A stretch of DNA of 34,861 nt from UBA6164 sp964527325 (GTDB lineage: Bacteria > Patescibacteriota > Gracilibacteria > BD1-5 > UBA6164). The notes beneath the pieces were generated by a model. It worked only from the letters and a program-made list of their open reading frames with translations, had not been told where the DNA came from and searched no databases. The translations under genes and the position numbers were made by a program. Positions 1 through 10,733 of this stretch are shown piece by piece; position 1 is the stretch's first letter; each line of letters begins with the position of its first letter. Location of the stretch: assembly GCA_964527325.1 (NCBI GenBank), contig CAZGNU010000010.1, forward strand, positions 1 to 34,861, in the 5' to 3' direction.

Positions 1-15
1 AGTGATTTTATTCAT
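1..15 (-). CDS. Possible 5' end of a gene cut by the window edge
   Basis: An ATG on the minus strand is followed by four sense codons (M-N-K-I-T) before the window ends. It begins 29 bases after the stop of the gene ending at 45, on the same strand, after an A-rich stretch like that before other starts here. It may be the next gene of the same transcript. Five codons are too few for any identity. Confidence 0.25.
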
Positions 16-44
16 AATTTCTTTCTACACAACCTGATTAAATT

Positions 45-1103
45 TTACATATAATATTTAACAAATGTATTGATAGCTTCTAGTTTTGATTCTTCTTCTT
101 TTTTTGAAAGTTGAAAACTATCATCTTTTGATAGAGTTCATATTTTTGAAAATTCAAATTTTGATTCAATTAAATCATACATTAAAAATTTATCTAGTAC
201 CATTTTGGCTTTTAATACTGGCTCTATTCATTCTAGTAATTTTAATCTTTCATCATTTTTATCAAATTCTTTTTTTCTAAAAACTTTTATTGCTTCATTT
301 ATAGTTTCTAATTCTTTATTGAAATATTCATTTATTTCTTTTTTAATTGATTTTATATCAAATTGGTCTTCAGATGTTTCAAATATTTCAGTATAATCTA
401 CATTATGTCAAAAATATGATCATAAAAATAATACTTGAGTTCTAATAATATGATATAATTTGAACAATTTTTTAAGTTTTCATTTATTACAATTATTATA
501 GCAAGGATAATTTTTTTTAATAAATTTTAAAAATACTTCAGTAGTATCAGCGATTTTATTTATAAAATCTCAAAAAAAATTTTTTATTTGATTATTATGT
601 GATAATATTGATAATATTGGGAAAAATATTTCAACTATTTGTTCATATTCTTTTATAATAAGTATTTTTTCTTCTAATAATTCATTATTATAATTGGTAT
701 TTTTACAAGTAGTTAGTTCTTTTTCTTTAGATTCTAAAATATGAATTAAAAAGCTAAAATCTCAATTTAATAAATTAGTTAAAATAGTCTCTGGATTATG
801 TTTTTTTATTATTAAATCTTGATATGTACATAATAATTTTATAATTATATCTAATTCTTTTTTTGTTTTTGTATTATTTAGATTTTTTAATGATTTTTCT
901 ATATACTCAGTTCTTTTTACAAATTTTTCTTTTTTATTTTTAAATAATTCAGGATTTGTACAATAATCAGGAAAGTCTTCACATAAAATATCTTCAACTT
1001 GATTAGAAACATATATATATCAAAAATTAGTCAGTCAAAATGGATTATTTTTTAATAATCCTTTATCTATACCGTATGATGTTGAAATTGTATTTTGACC
1101 CAT
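45..1103 (-). CDS. Hypothetical protein, 352 aa
   Basis: One uninterrupted frame of 353 codons with UGA read as Gly, from an ATG at 1103 to TAA at 45-47. The start MGQNTISTSYGIDKGLLKNN is polar with no signal peptide. The rest is Lys/Glu/Asn/Ile-rich and looks helical, with no clear membrane span. A Cys/Trp-containing stretch (YPCYNNCNKWKLKKLFK) lies in the middle and the C-terminal third is heptad-like and charged. I do not recognise a family. A soluble helical protein is the most that can be said. The frame has normal codon use for this genome and many in-frame UGA codons, so it is very probably a real gene. Confidence 0.75.
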
Positions 1104-1181
1104 ACTTTTTTTTTATTTTTTATATTTTATAGACAAATACATAAAAGTCAAATATTTTTTTTATCCTTATTTAAAAACAAA

Positions 1182-1213
1182 AATAACCATATTATTAATA
1201 TAATATGGTTATT
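1182..1213. terminator. Perfect 13-bp hairpin between two minus-strand genes
   Basis: Arms 1182-1194 and 1201-1213 are exact reverse complements around a 6-base loop. On the minus strand it lies after the stop of the small ORF at 1248 and is followed by a T-run. It probably ends that small transcript. Confidence 0.6.
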
Positions 1214-1247
1214 AAATGTTTAAGTTTAATTTTTTTAAAATAGAAAA

Positions 1248-1379
1248 TTACATTTTGTGAATTTCCATAACTTTATTTGAAGTTTTTTCACTTAAATTTA
1301 TTATTTTTTTAGGAGTATTTTCCTTGTTATTTTCACCCCCCATTTCCCAATTTGAATCTAATATTTTTCTTACTCACAT
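1248..1379 (-). CDS. Possible small protein, 43 aa
   Basis: A 44-codon frame encoding a peptide that starts MGVRKILDSNWEMGGENN and ends KVMEIHKM. The second codon is UGA (Gly). It is polar, with no signal or membrane segment, and no family is recognised. Three things support it as a real gene: an A-rich leader before the ATG like other starts here; a near-consensus promoter 39 bases upstream (1418-1446); and a strong hairpin just after the stop. The frame is short enough to occur by chance, so confidence is moderate. Confidence 0.5.
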
Positions 1380-1417
1380 AATTTTATTTTTATAAAGTAA
1401 ATTATTAATACATATAT

Positions 1418-1446
1418 ATTATGCCATACTAAAAAATATTTGTCAA
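1418..1446 (-). promoter_or_regulatory. Sigma-70-like promoter for the 43-aa ORF
   Basis: On the minus strand, TTGACA (1441-1446), a 17-base spacer and CATAAT (1418-1423). This is the best -35/-10 match seen in the first 5 kb. It points at the small ORF starting at 1379. Confidence 0.6.
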
Positions 1447-1674
1447 ATAATAGCGAAAAAAATTATCTTAATTTTTAATAAAAATCTTTAAAGGCTCTAT
1501 TTTTAGGGCTTTTGAATGATTATTTTTTAGAGATTAATTATGTTAAAAGTATAAAAATTTTAGGGTTATAATGATAATTATGTTAATCAAATTGAATAAT
1601 ATTTTTTTTTAAAAAAAATATTGTTATAATTTAAATAATAATATAATAAAAATGATAACTTATAATTTACGTAA
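1447..1674. other. Intergenic region upstream of the glycoside hydrolase
   Basis: Very AT-rich. It holds TATAAT at 1567-1572 and 1625-1630, either of which could be a -10 box for the plus-strand gene at 1675, but neither has a good -35. An inverted repeat of T-rich and A-rich arms spans about 1598-1622. No ORF stands out. Confidence 0.4.
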
Positions 1675-2955
1675 ATGCATAAATATTTAATACATTTTTT
1701 AGCTTTAAAGTTTTCAATAATTATTTTGTTATTGTGATTTAAACTGTATACAAATTTAACCTATACTACGTGAAATAATTATTCAGAAATTTCTAGTGAA
1801 GTAGTTTTGGAAGAAAAGCAACAAATTGAAATAAAAAAAGAAATTGAGCATAAAAAAACTCCAGAAATAGTGAAATCTGTATATTTAAATGCAAGTTCAG
1901 CAGGGAATGAAGAAAAAATTAATAAATTAATTGAATTAATTAAAAAATCTGAAATAAATTCTGTTACTATTGATGTTAAAGATGTGAGTTGATATGTGAG
2001 TTTTGATATGAATCATGGAGAATTTTGAAAAATTAAACCAGTAGCTAACAATAAGATAAATAATATAGAATCTTTAATAAAAAAATTACATAAAAATGAT
2101 ATATATGTTATTTGAAGAATAGTAGTTTTTAAAGATAATTTATTATCAGTGAATAGACAAGATTTGGTTGTTAAAAATATTGATAATAAAAAAATATGGA
2201 CTGATTATAAAGGAAATAAGTATCTTGATCCATATTCTAAAGAAGTTTGGGATTATAACATAGATATTGCTTCTGAATCGTATAATATATGATTTGATGA
2301 AATAAATTTTGATTATGTTAGATTCCCAACAGATTGAAATTTAAGAAATGCGTATTTTCCATTTTCACATAGTATTATTAATTCAAACTATAAATGGTGA
2401 AAAATCATAATAATTGATGAGTTTTCAACTTATATTACCTCAAAATTAAGAGAAAAAAATGAAGAGATTGCATTATCTGCAGATATTTTTTGATTAGTAA
2501 CAAATACAGATTGATACACTATTGGACAGAATTTGGAATCTTTTTTACTAAATTTTGATTATGTATGACCTATGGTTTATTCTTCTCACTATGCAGAGGG
2601 TTACTTATGATATAGTGTCCCAGATAATCATGCATATGAAATAATAACTGATTGAATCAAAAATGTAAAAACTAGGATAAATAAATTAAATGATCAAATT
2701 TTAACTGGTAGTTGATATAAAATAAAACAATCTTTTGTTCCAAAAATTGAGTTAGAAAATTTTGAAAAAATAGAATATTCAAAACTTAGAGTATGGTTGC
2801 AATGATTTGCATGTACACGGTGTAAATGAGCGACTTATTATAATAGAGAAAAATTCAGAAAACAAGTAGACGCAATAAAAGACTCATGATTAAACTCATG
2901 GTGGGTATGGAATTCAGCAGGGAATTATGATGATGATTGGTATGATGAAAATTAA
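1675..2955 (+). CDS. Secreted or anchored glycoside hydrolase-like protein, DUF4015 family
   Basis: 426 aa. Residues ~9-22 (LALKFSIIILLLG) form an uncleaved anchor or signal segment, followed by a charged linker to about residue 60. The body reads as a TIM-barrel glycosidase of the DUF4015 type. Visible pieces are TIDVKDVSG near the first strand, VIGRIVVFKD, DPYSKEVWDYNIDIA, the strongly characteristic FDEINFDYVRFPTDG, LSADIFGLVT, and VGPMVYSSHYAEGYLGY near the C-terminal half. The acidic residues of FDEINFDYVRFP are plausible catalytic or substrate-binding groups. The family is known from sequence as putative glycosidases; the substrate is inferred to be an extracellular polysaccharide. It converges on the ATPase gene with five bases between the stops. 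Confidence 0.85.
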
Positions 2956-2960
2956 TATTT

Positions 2961-5399
2961 TTATTTACTCCCAATCCTATATTCAATCTCTTTACTAACA
3001 AAATCAACATCTCTTCAATACTTAAGTCTTGAAAGTTCTGTGTAAGCTTTGGCTAATTTCATATCTCAAGTTTCTAGGTATGGATTTACAGGAATAACTG
3101 AAAAGGGGATAGTTGGTTGGTTATCAATTGCTAATTTCATTGTAGCTTTAAATTTATCCATGTTTACAAGGTCTTGTTCAGAGAAAGTAGGAGCAAAATA
3201 TTTTGCCATAAATTCTCAGTCTTCTGGTCAGATTTTATAACTCATTACAGATCATACATTACCAAAAATTGCTTGTTTTAGATTTAGACTCGATTTAGTA
3301 AGTGCATCAGATTGTTCTAATTGTCCTAGATATTGATGAGCTATGGTTAACGATAGTCTGTATTTTCTTGCTTCTGACAAAATTGATTCTATACTATCTG
3401 TTACATAATTTTGGAATTCATCGATGTATAAGAAAAAATCAGCTCTTTCTTCTTTTGGTATTCTATCTCTTCTCATAGCTGCCATTTGTATCTTTGATAC
3501 AAGCATCATACCTAGTAGTTTTGAGTTTATATCTCAAAGTCTTCATTTAGATAGATTAACTAGAAGGATCTTTTTATTTTGCATTATATCAAGAATATCA
3601 AAACTAGACTTAACTTGTCATATGATATTTCTCATCATTTTATTAGTAGTGAATTGACCGAATTTTGCAGCAAAATAAGGTATTATCTCAGCTTTTTCTC
3701 TATCTCACATTTTTGCATAAGTAGTTTCCCACCATGCTTTTACTATAGGGTTTTTTACATTTCTTACTCTGTCTTTTTGAAATTCTTCATCAGTAAACAA
3801 CCTAACTACATCAGTAATTGCTCAACCTTGTGGATAATCCATAAGTGTCAAAACGGCATTTCTAAAATAATCTTGAATTCTTGGACCAAATATTTCATTA
3901 CCAAATAGTTTGATCATGATATTAAGTGCATCCATTGCTACTAATTCTTTTTCTTCATCAGTTTCGGCTTCTAATAGATTTAATCAGATTGGTCTATCTA
4001 AATCACTTGGATCAAATATAATCACATCATCAGCTCTTTCCCTAGGAATAAAGGGAAGTACATCTCTTGCTAAATCTCCATGTGGATCAATAATACACAT
4101 TCATTCTCAGTTAGCTAAATCTTGTCTAGCCATTACTTGCATGGTACTTGATTTTCATGTACCAGTTTGCCCAATAACATAAAAATGTCTAAAACGATCC
4201 TCAGTTTTCATTCTAATCTCTTTTTTGATTCATCTATGGATATTGTGTCAAATTAACAATCATTCTTTTGGTATATCAGCAGGAGCTTTAACTATTTTAA
4301 AATTTTGCCATTTTATTTCTGGTGTGTCATTATATTTAATGTGAGGAAAATGGAATATTGAAGCTAGCTCTTCAGTATTTAAAATCATTTTCTTTAAATA
4401 AAATGGTTTTTTAAAATGTCTAAAAACATAATTTTTTATTAATGATTTTTTGTTATGATTTAGTGTTGTTTTAAAACCATTAAAATCTGGATATGTAAAT
4501 TGAGTAAAAGCAGAAGTAATGTTTGTAAGTTCAGTATCAACCATTGCTTTATTATTACCACTAGCAATAATTCTAACAACAGTTTCAAAACCTGTTTTAT
4601 CTCATTTTTCATCTACCGTTTTTGCTCTTTCTTGAGTTAATGCAGAAGTATTGTCATCTCATGTTGGAGATTTATTTTCTTCTTCTGTACTAGAAAATAA
4701 TATTCAAACCAATCAAACAAATAATTTAAAAGGATTTAGAGTAAACCAGGTACTTTTTCATTTCATTATTTTACTACTTGCTTTACTACATTCTCATTGC
4801 CAATTATCTTTTGTAGGTTTTAATAATATTTGAATAACAGCTGATTCATCTTCTTCAAGTTTAGAAAAAGCATTTGTAATATTATTTATCGGATCTGATT
4901 CAAGTTTTTGATAAGTTTTAATAGGAAAGAAAAAATCTTTTGCAGTATTTAGATATGTTCCTTCAATAAATTTTCTATTTTTAAAAATATTTATTTCAGT
5001 AGTTTCTTCCACAACAGCATCAGTATAAAATCAGTTTATTTGTTTTTCTACAAGATGTTTATAGTTTTTTGGAACTACTACGTAGAATAATATTTCTCAT
5101 TCATGGGCTATATATTCAAAGCTAAGTAAGTCTTGTCCTAGGATTTGTCTTAGAATTTTTTTAGAATAAATAGATTTAAGAGAAGCAAAAAGTTGTTCCA
5201 TTAAACCAACCATTTCTTTAAAGTCTTTTGTAGTTTCTTTTTTTTCATCTAAATCACTATCTTTTTTAGGTAGAGTTATCTTTAAAAAAGTCAGATTTAA
5301 AGTTCTTTTATAATTTTCTTTATTTCTAAGAATTTTTAGAATAATAAAAGCCACTAAAACTAGGGTAATTATTGTAGAAAATAGAATATAATAATCCAT
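2961..5399 (-). CDS. Membrane-anchored VirD4/TraG/HerA-type DNA-translocation ATPase
   Basis: 812 aa in one frame. An N-terminal span (residues ~4-22, ILFSTIITLVLVAFIILKI) is followed by a ~380-residue region without recognised motifs. The ATPase domain then has Walker A GQTGTGKS at 410-417, with both UGA and GGN glycines, a following CIIDPHGDLARDV stretch, and Walker B LYIDEFQNY with D660/E661. The SILSEARKYRLSLTIAHQYL segment that follows is the typical helix and sensor region of conjugative coupling proteins. The layout (one TM, N-domain, RecA-like motor) fits the type IV coupling ATPases widespread in CPR genomes. Its role would be moving DNA or protein through a membrane channel, perhaps in uptake or conjugation. 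No relaxase or VirB genes are visible beside it, so the system it serves is unknown. Confidence 0.85.
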
Positions 5400-5524
5400 T
5401 TGTAAATTTATTATTTATTATTTAGATATATTATATCATATTTTTCTAGAAAATAAAAGGAAAAATTGATTATAAAAAATATTTTTGTAAACTAAATAAC
5501 AATTATATCTATAAAAAGAATAAT

Positions 5525-6222
5525 ATGTGAAAAGTAGTAAAGAAATCTGTTGAAAAAATAAAAATAGAAAAGAAAAGTTTTTCTCTTTGAATGAAGTGAG
5601 AATTTAAGATAGAATTTGCAAATGATAGTTTTGGGCCTTATAATTATAAATTTGAGAGGGAAGATTGTTATTTTAATGATGGACTTGAGGATAGAGGATC
5701 AAAGATATTTCCATTAAAATGAAAAGAATTTGATAATACTGAAATATTTTTAGAAACAGATGATATAGTGGTAGCTGTTTGAGAAAGATGAAGTCTACTT
5801 GGATGAGATAAACTTTTATTGATGTAATAAACATTAAAACAGAAAAAAAATATAGATTGTTTACAGAAGAAGTGAATCTAATTTTTAATTCTGAGGATAA
5901 AGTTGTGATAAATGCAAAGGATGAATGAAAATTTAAAACAATAGTATTAGATATAAATACTATGAAAAAAATAGAAGAAGTAGAAGAAAGATTATTAGCT
6001 TTTTTTAAGAGTGTATACAATGAAAAAGAAAAAAAATGGTATAGACTAGATTTTAAGATTTGAAATGAAAATGAACCAGATGAAGAGTTAAAATATAAAA
6101 AATGAAGTTTTATATTACAAAAAGTTGGTTTATCTTGAAAACCTATGCTTTTTAATAGAAAAAGATTTCTTTTAGAAACTGATAAATGAACAATTGATAT
6201 TTGGGACGCTAGTAAAAATTAA
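5525..6222 (+). pseudogene. Frameshifted hypothetical gene, first of the operon
   Basis: Two adjacent frames look like one gene. The first begins at ATG 5525 (MGKVVKKSVEKIKIEKKSFS) and stops at TAA 5825-5827 after 100 residues. The second is open from just after a TAA at 5809-5811 in the -1 frame to TAA 6220-6222, without its own plausible start at the junction. One extra T in the TTTT run at 5814-5817 would join them smoothly (DKLFIDVINIKTEKK). The joined product would be ~232 aa, soluble, rich in Lys/Glu and beta-prone, with no recognised family. It may be a sequencing error, a real mutation or programmed frameshifting. There is no classic slippery heptamer at the junction. Three bases separate the end from the next gene. 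Confidence 0.6.
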
Positions 6223-6225
6223 AAT

Positions 6226-6777
6226 ATGTGAAAAATAAAAAGTGCATTTTCTGATGATTATAGACTTTCTAATAAAAACTTTAGGAATAATCAAAATTAT
6301 GTAGTTGATAGGAAAATAAAAGATGATTTTATTTTAGATTACCTTTCTAGATGAAAATCTAATTATTTATTAAAAATTTTGATATATTTTTTTTGAAAAA
6401 AATTAGATAAAGATATTAGATATAGATATTTAGTAATTATTTTGATAAATATATTTATAATTCTATATTTTTTATTATTTTGAATATTAGCATTTAATTT
6501 ATTTTTTAAAGAAATGTGAGTTGTATTCTTTTTTGTTTGAATTATTACTTGATCTATTATTTCAATATTAAAGATTACATCTCAAATATTTGTTAAATAT
6601 TTGTCGACATATTTTTTTGTTTTAGGTTTTAGATACAATTTGAATTATAAAAGCAGTTTAATTTATCAAATAAAAACTGATAACTCTATTATTAGACATA
6701 AATTATTAAATTTTTTTTTAATAGCATCAATTGTTTCAACTTCATTATTATTCTTAATATTAATTTTAGTACTATAA
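6226..6777 (+). CDS. Membrane protein of unknown function, 183 aa
   Basis: Start ATG 6226, with UGA (Gly) as second codon. A soluble N-terminus of ~68 residues carries the segment NFRNNQNYVV (18-27). Hydrophobic spans follow at roughly 69-90, 95-115 and 160-183, the last ending at the C-terminus. The NNQNY segment also occurs near the N-terminus of the protein at 8264, two genes downstream, which suggests paralogy. It is spaced 3-4 bases from both neighbours, so it is co-transcribed. No family is recognised. Confidence 0.75.
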
Positions 6778-6781
6778 AATT

Positions 6782-7579
6782 ATGCATAACGTTTCTACTA
6801 TATACCGTTTTAACACTCCTTTTTTAGATTTAAGTACTGAAAAGGATAATCTTTTGGGTGTAATTAGAAAAATTGAAAAATCTGTAGAATTTGATGGTAT
6901 AAAATTTAATAAAACTATAAAACAAGAGTGAAATTATCATAAAATAGTTTTAGAATTTTCTGATAATATGTGAATAATTGAGTTTTATTATATTTCAGAA
7001 GCAGGGAATAATGTTTATCATTTACCAATATTTAAACTAAGTATATTTTTAAATAATAAATTTTTTATTGATAATAATTCAAAGAGAAAAACAGTTAAAT
7101 TTTTAAATAACATTTTTGAATGCTTTGATTGATTAAATGAAAAAGAATATTTAATAGATATAGATAATAATTTGTATTATAAGCAATGATTTTTCAGTTC
7201 TAGAAAGATAGCATCATATGATTTTTCAAATCTAGAAAAAATAAAAACTGACTTTGAAAGTAAAAATGGAATGCAATTGTTAAATGATTTTATTGTAAAA
7301 TTTCAGAATAAAAAATATGTGCTTACTCCTGAAAATTCTAAAGAATATCATAAGCTTCATTGAATATTATTATATTTTATATATCTAGTATTTTTAGTCT
7401 CACAAAACTTAGAAAAATCTGATAAAGCAAAAAGAAATTTAACAAAGGTTCAAACAGAATGAATTTATGAATGACAAGTGGATTTAATGAAAGAAAGACT
7501 TAGTTATGTAGATGAATTAAATAGAAGTACTCTAGAAAAATACAAAAATAGATTAGAATTATTTTTTAAAATGTTTTAA
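6782..7579 (+). CDS. Hypothetical protein, 265 aa, one membrane segment
   Basis: ATG 6782 to TAA 7577. The N-terminal ~190 residues are soluble with alternating beta-like segments (MHNVSTIYRFNTPFLDLST at the start). A hydrophobic stretch (GILLYFIYLVFLVS) follows near residue 200. The tail of about 55 residues is a charged helix ending in ERLSYVDELNRSTLEKYKN and probably forms a coiled coil. This resembles a single-pass membrane scaffold. No family is recognised. It follows the previous gene by four bases. Confidence 0.75.
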
Positions 7580-7616
7580 AAAAATAAAAAATTTAATAAT
7601 TAAGCCAAAAAATATT

Positions 7617-8258
7617 ATGAAAAATAAAATATGAATATTGGTTGTATTAGTAATTATATATTTTTTACTAAAATACTATATATCATATGGAAATTATATA
7701 ATATATCCTGTGAATCTACTTGTGACTTTTTTACATGAATTTGGTCATGGTTTTTGAGCAATAATTACTTGATGAAGTGTTAAGTCTATTGATATTAATA
7801 GTGATTGAAGTTGAGTTGCAGTGACTGCTTGATGATGGAGAAGTATAGTTTTGATGTGATGATATATTTGAAGTGCAATTTTTTGAAATTTACTTTTATA
7901 TATTTGATTAAAAGAAGTAAAACATTCTGAAAAAGTAATATATTTTTTAGCATGATTAATGATATTTTCTTGAGTATGGTGGTTTACAGATATTGTTTCA
8001 ACTATTATATTATTTTTAATATCATGAGTATTTATATTACTAGCAAAAAAAACAAACTTCGATTCACTTGTTTTACAATTCCTATGAGTTACTTCACTAT
8101 TGCATATAATAGAAGATTTCAACGTCTGACCAAGCTCAGATCTATCAAAATTTAGTGAAATTTTTATCATAATTCCACAATTCATGTGGATGTATTTTTG
8201 GCTAATATTAGTTTTAGTGATTACATGAATAAATCTTAGATTTATATTTAAAAAATAA
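7617..8258 (+). CDS. M50-like intramembrane zinc metallopeptidase
   Basis: 213 aa, strongly hydrophobic, with about five or six membrane spans. The zinc motif HEFGH is at residues 40-44 at the end of a span (LLVTFLHEFGHGFGAIITGG), as in M50B-like peptidases (PF13398 type). A later SSDLSKF stretch could supply the third (Asp) ligand, which in this family often lies in an SDA-like motif. Known M50 enzymes cut membrane-embedded helices. The substrate here is unknown, but the neighbouring membrane proteins are candidates. The gene is unusually rich in UGA codons, as expected for a Gly-rich membrane protein. Confidence 0.8.
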
Positions 8259-8263
8259 TTTTA

Positions 8264-8995
8264 ATGAAAACAAAAACATTAAAAAAATACTCTGAGAACT
8301 TTTTGAATAATCAGAATTATATTCTAGGAAAGACTGAAAAGAAAAAGCTTTTGAGCAAGTTTTTTGTGGAGAATATATTTTTGAGAAGAAAAGAAGATAT
8401 TTTAAAAATAATAAAATGATGAATAATATTTGGATATACATTAGTACTTGCCTGAGTATTATTGTTTTTGAATTATTTATTACTAATTGAATATTCTATT
8501 AGTATTATAATGTCTATATTAATAAGTATTCCTTTAATAGTTATATACTTTGTTTTTTTGATTAGTTCAATAAAAAAGTATAATAAAACTTTACAAAAAA
8601 TAGATTCAAATAAGTTATTATTTTTAGATAAAAAGAGTACTTGATATTTTTTTTATACAATAATAAATTTTTCAATAATAATTTTATTATCAGGTCTTTT
8701 TTTTCTGGATAATATTTATATTTCAATAATGATATTTTTGTTTATTGCATTAGATATAATATTTTTTATTTTAAAGATAAACTTCATAGTTTATTTCTTT
8801 TTAACTTTATTTACAATTATAAAATTAATTTTATTTCCAATTTTATTTTTATATATTTCTTTATTTAAATGATTTAAAGGTTATACTTATATTAAGAATA
8901 ATCCATTTACAAAAATTAAAGATAAATTTAAAGATATAAATATAAGTTTTGCAGAAAATAAGTTTTATAAGATAAAATTAAAAAAATGAAACTAA
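8264..8995 (+). CDS. Multi-pass membrane protein, unknown, 243 aa
   Basis: The soluble N-terminus (~50 aa) carries NFLNNQNYIL (12-21), matching NFRNNQNYVV in the protein at 6226. Hydrophobic spans follow at about 51-75 and 80-105, then a long hydrophobic block at about 127-205 holding probably three spans. The C-terminus is basic. Its last codons (AAA AAA UGA AAC TAA) overlap the start of rnhA by 10 bases, which implies translational coupling. No family is recognised; it is probably a paralogue of the 6226 product. Confidence 0.75.
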
Positions 8996-9738
8996 AACAA
9001 GTAGATATATACTCAGATGGTTGAGCAAGACCAAATCCTGGACCAGGAGGATATTGAATTATTATGAGTTATAAATGAATAAAAAAAGAGTTTTCATCTT
9101 GATTTAAGATGACTACAAATAATAGGATGGAGTTAACAGGTGTAATTACTGGATTATCAAAATTAAAAGAAAAATCTAGGGTTAATATTTTCACTGATTC
9201 TCAGTATACAATAAATTGAATAGAAAAATGATGGGCAAAAAAGTGGGAAGATAATAATTGGATGAGAACAAAAAAAGAGAAAGCTACCAATCATGATTTA
9301 TGGAAAAAATTATTGAAATTGGTATGAAAACATGAAGTAAAATTTCATTGGGTTAAATGACATAATGGACATGAAAAAAATGAAAGATGTGATGAATTAG
9401 CTACTATTGCCTTACAAAAAAAGAAATTAAAAGATGATAAATGATATGAGGAACAAATAAAAAAAAATCCCCCTATAATCCCCCTTTTTAAAGGGGATGA
9501 AGACATTGTAGAAAAAAATAAAAAAATAAAAAAAGTATTAAATAAAAATGTTGACAGAAGTATAAAAGTAAATAAAGAGGGACAAGCTTGTAGAAAATGT
9601 GGAACAAAAGTAGAAAAGAGAATACCACAAAAGAAAAACACAAAAAATAAAAGTTTTTATTACAAATATTATCTAGCATGTCCAGGTTGTAGTACAAATT
9701 ATTTTGTGGATGAAGCTAAAGTTTTAATAGAGAAATAA
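8986..9738 (+). CDS. rnhA: Ribonuclease HI with a C-terminal zinc ribbon
   Basis: 250 aa; typical RNase HI is ~150. The RNase H fold covers residues 1-145. The four catalytic carboxylates are present: D11 (SDGGARPNPGPGG), E49 (NNRMELTG), D71 (FTDSQY) and D136 (NERCDELA), with the usual KGHNGH before the last. It cleaves RNA in RNA-DNA hybrids in the cytoplasm. Residues 161-173 (NPPIIPLFKGDED) are encoded by a palindromic repeat element inserted in frame at 9466-9503. The last ~50 residues contain CRKCG and CPGC and end in a short helix, which looks like a zinc ribbon. RNase HI with this extra domain is unusual; the ribbon may add nucleic-acid binding. It starts inside the previous gene. Confidence 0.92.
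9466..9503. repeat. Palindromic repeat inside rnhA
   Basis: C-rich element with the hairpin ATCCCC...GGGGAT around a TTTTTAAA centre (about 9478-9498). It is far more GC-rich than its surroundings and keeps the reading frame of rnhA, adding a Pro-rich linker between the catalytic domain and the zinc ribbon. It resembles the dispersed small palindromic elements known in many AT-rich bacteria, comparable in behaviour to Rickettsia palindromic elements. Confidence 0.7.
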
Positions 9739-9766
9739 AATTTTATATTATTAATTAACTATAAAC

Positions 9767-10720
9767 ATGAAAACAATTATTAAATATTTATTTATACTAT
9801 TTTTTACATTTATTATTAATTCAAGTTATGCAAACCAAATGGATTTTTATTGAGAAGAAAATAGTTCTTGGGATATAATAAAACAATCTAATGCAGACAT
9901 AATAAATGATTCATTAAATGATTTTTATAATACTACTTGATTAAATACTGATATTGTAATTTTATGAAAATGAGACGAGTGTTATTTAGAAACAAATTTT
10001 GATACTTGTGTACAAGAAAAACATACTTATGCTTCTGATTTAATTATAGTAATGTCTATGAAATCAGATATAAAAACTAGGTGAGATACTAGAACTCTTA
10101 TAAAGGATGATTATAAAGAAATTTTAACTCCAGGTGATTTAAAATATGTACAGGATTTAGTAATTCCTTATTTTAAAAGGTCTGATTTTACTTGAGGATT
10201 AAAATGTATATTATGAAGCATTTTAGATTTAGTAGATGATAAATGTGAAGAAGTATGATTAGAAAAATGATGTAATGTAATAAAATTATCAAAAGATTAT
10301 CATAGTTTTATTGCAGAAAAAGAATATGAAAAAAAGTATAATGCTATGATGAAAACAGTTTATTATATAATATTTGTTGTATTAATAATACTTACTTATA
10401 TATTATCAAAAAAATATTATATTAGATCAATAAATGATTTATATAAAGATATTAAATATAAAATAACAAATTTGTGAGAATATGAGATTTTTGTTAAAGA
10501 TAAAGAAAAAATTTCAAAAGAATTAGATTCTATAAAAATTGTTGTAAAAAATAAATTATGAGATTTAAATAAAAATGCTTTTAATTTAAGAAAGTTTTAT
10601 AAAACTCAAAAAAATACTTTGTCGTTTATAGAAAATAATCTTTCAGAAATGCAAAAGAGTTTTTCTGAAAGAAGAGAATTAAAAGAAAAAGTTTCAACAA
10701 TGAAAAAAATAGATTTATAA
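9767..10720 (+). CDS. Secreted/anchored TPM-domain-like protein
   Basis: 317 aa. The signal peptide is MKTIIKYLFILFFTFIINSSYA. An extracytoplasmic alpha/beta domain follows (~25-180) with features of the TPM (Psb32/YgcG) fold: an amphipathic helix ADIINDSLNDFYNTTGLNTDI leading into strand VILGKGD, then ASDLIIVMSM and the helix DLKYVQDLVIPYFKRSDF. Four to six Cys in this domain may form disulfides. A second span (~205-222, TVYYIIFVVLIILTYIL) is followed by a cytoplasmic coiled coil of ~90 residues. The assignment rests on pattern only. The domain order (signal, TPM, TM) fits YgcG-like proteins, but the usual low-complexity C-terminal tail is absent; such a tail ends the next gene. Confidence 0.55.
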
Positions 10721-10733
10721 TAAAATAAAAAAA

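Noticed and set aside
1598..1622. T-run/A-run inverted repeat before the glycoside hydrolase
   Set aside because: It is low-complexity sequence with almost no loop; such pairs are expected by chance in DNA this AT-rich.
7745..8185. 146-codon minus-strand frame opposite the M50 gene
   Set aside because: It is a shadow: the plus strand has a clear HEFGH protease with UGA as Gly in a continuous operon.
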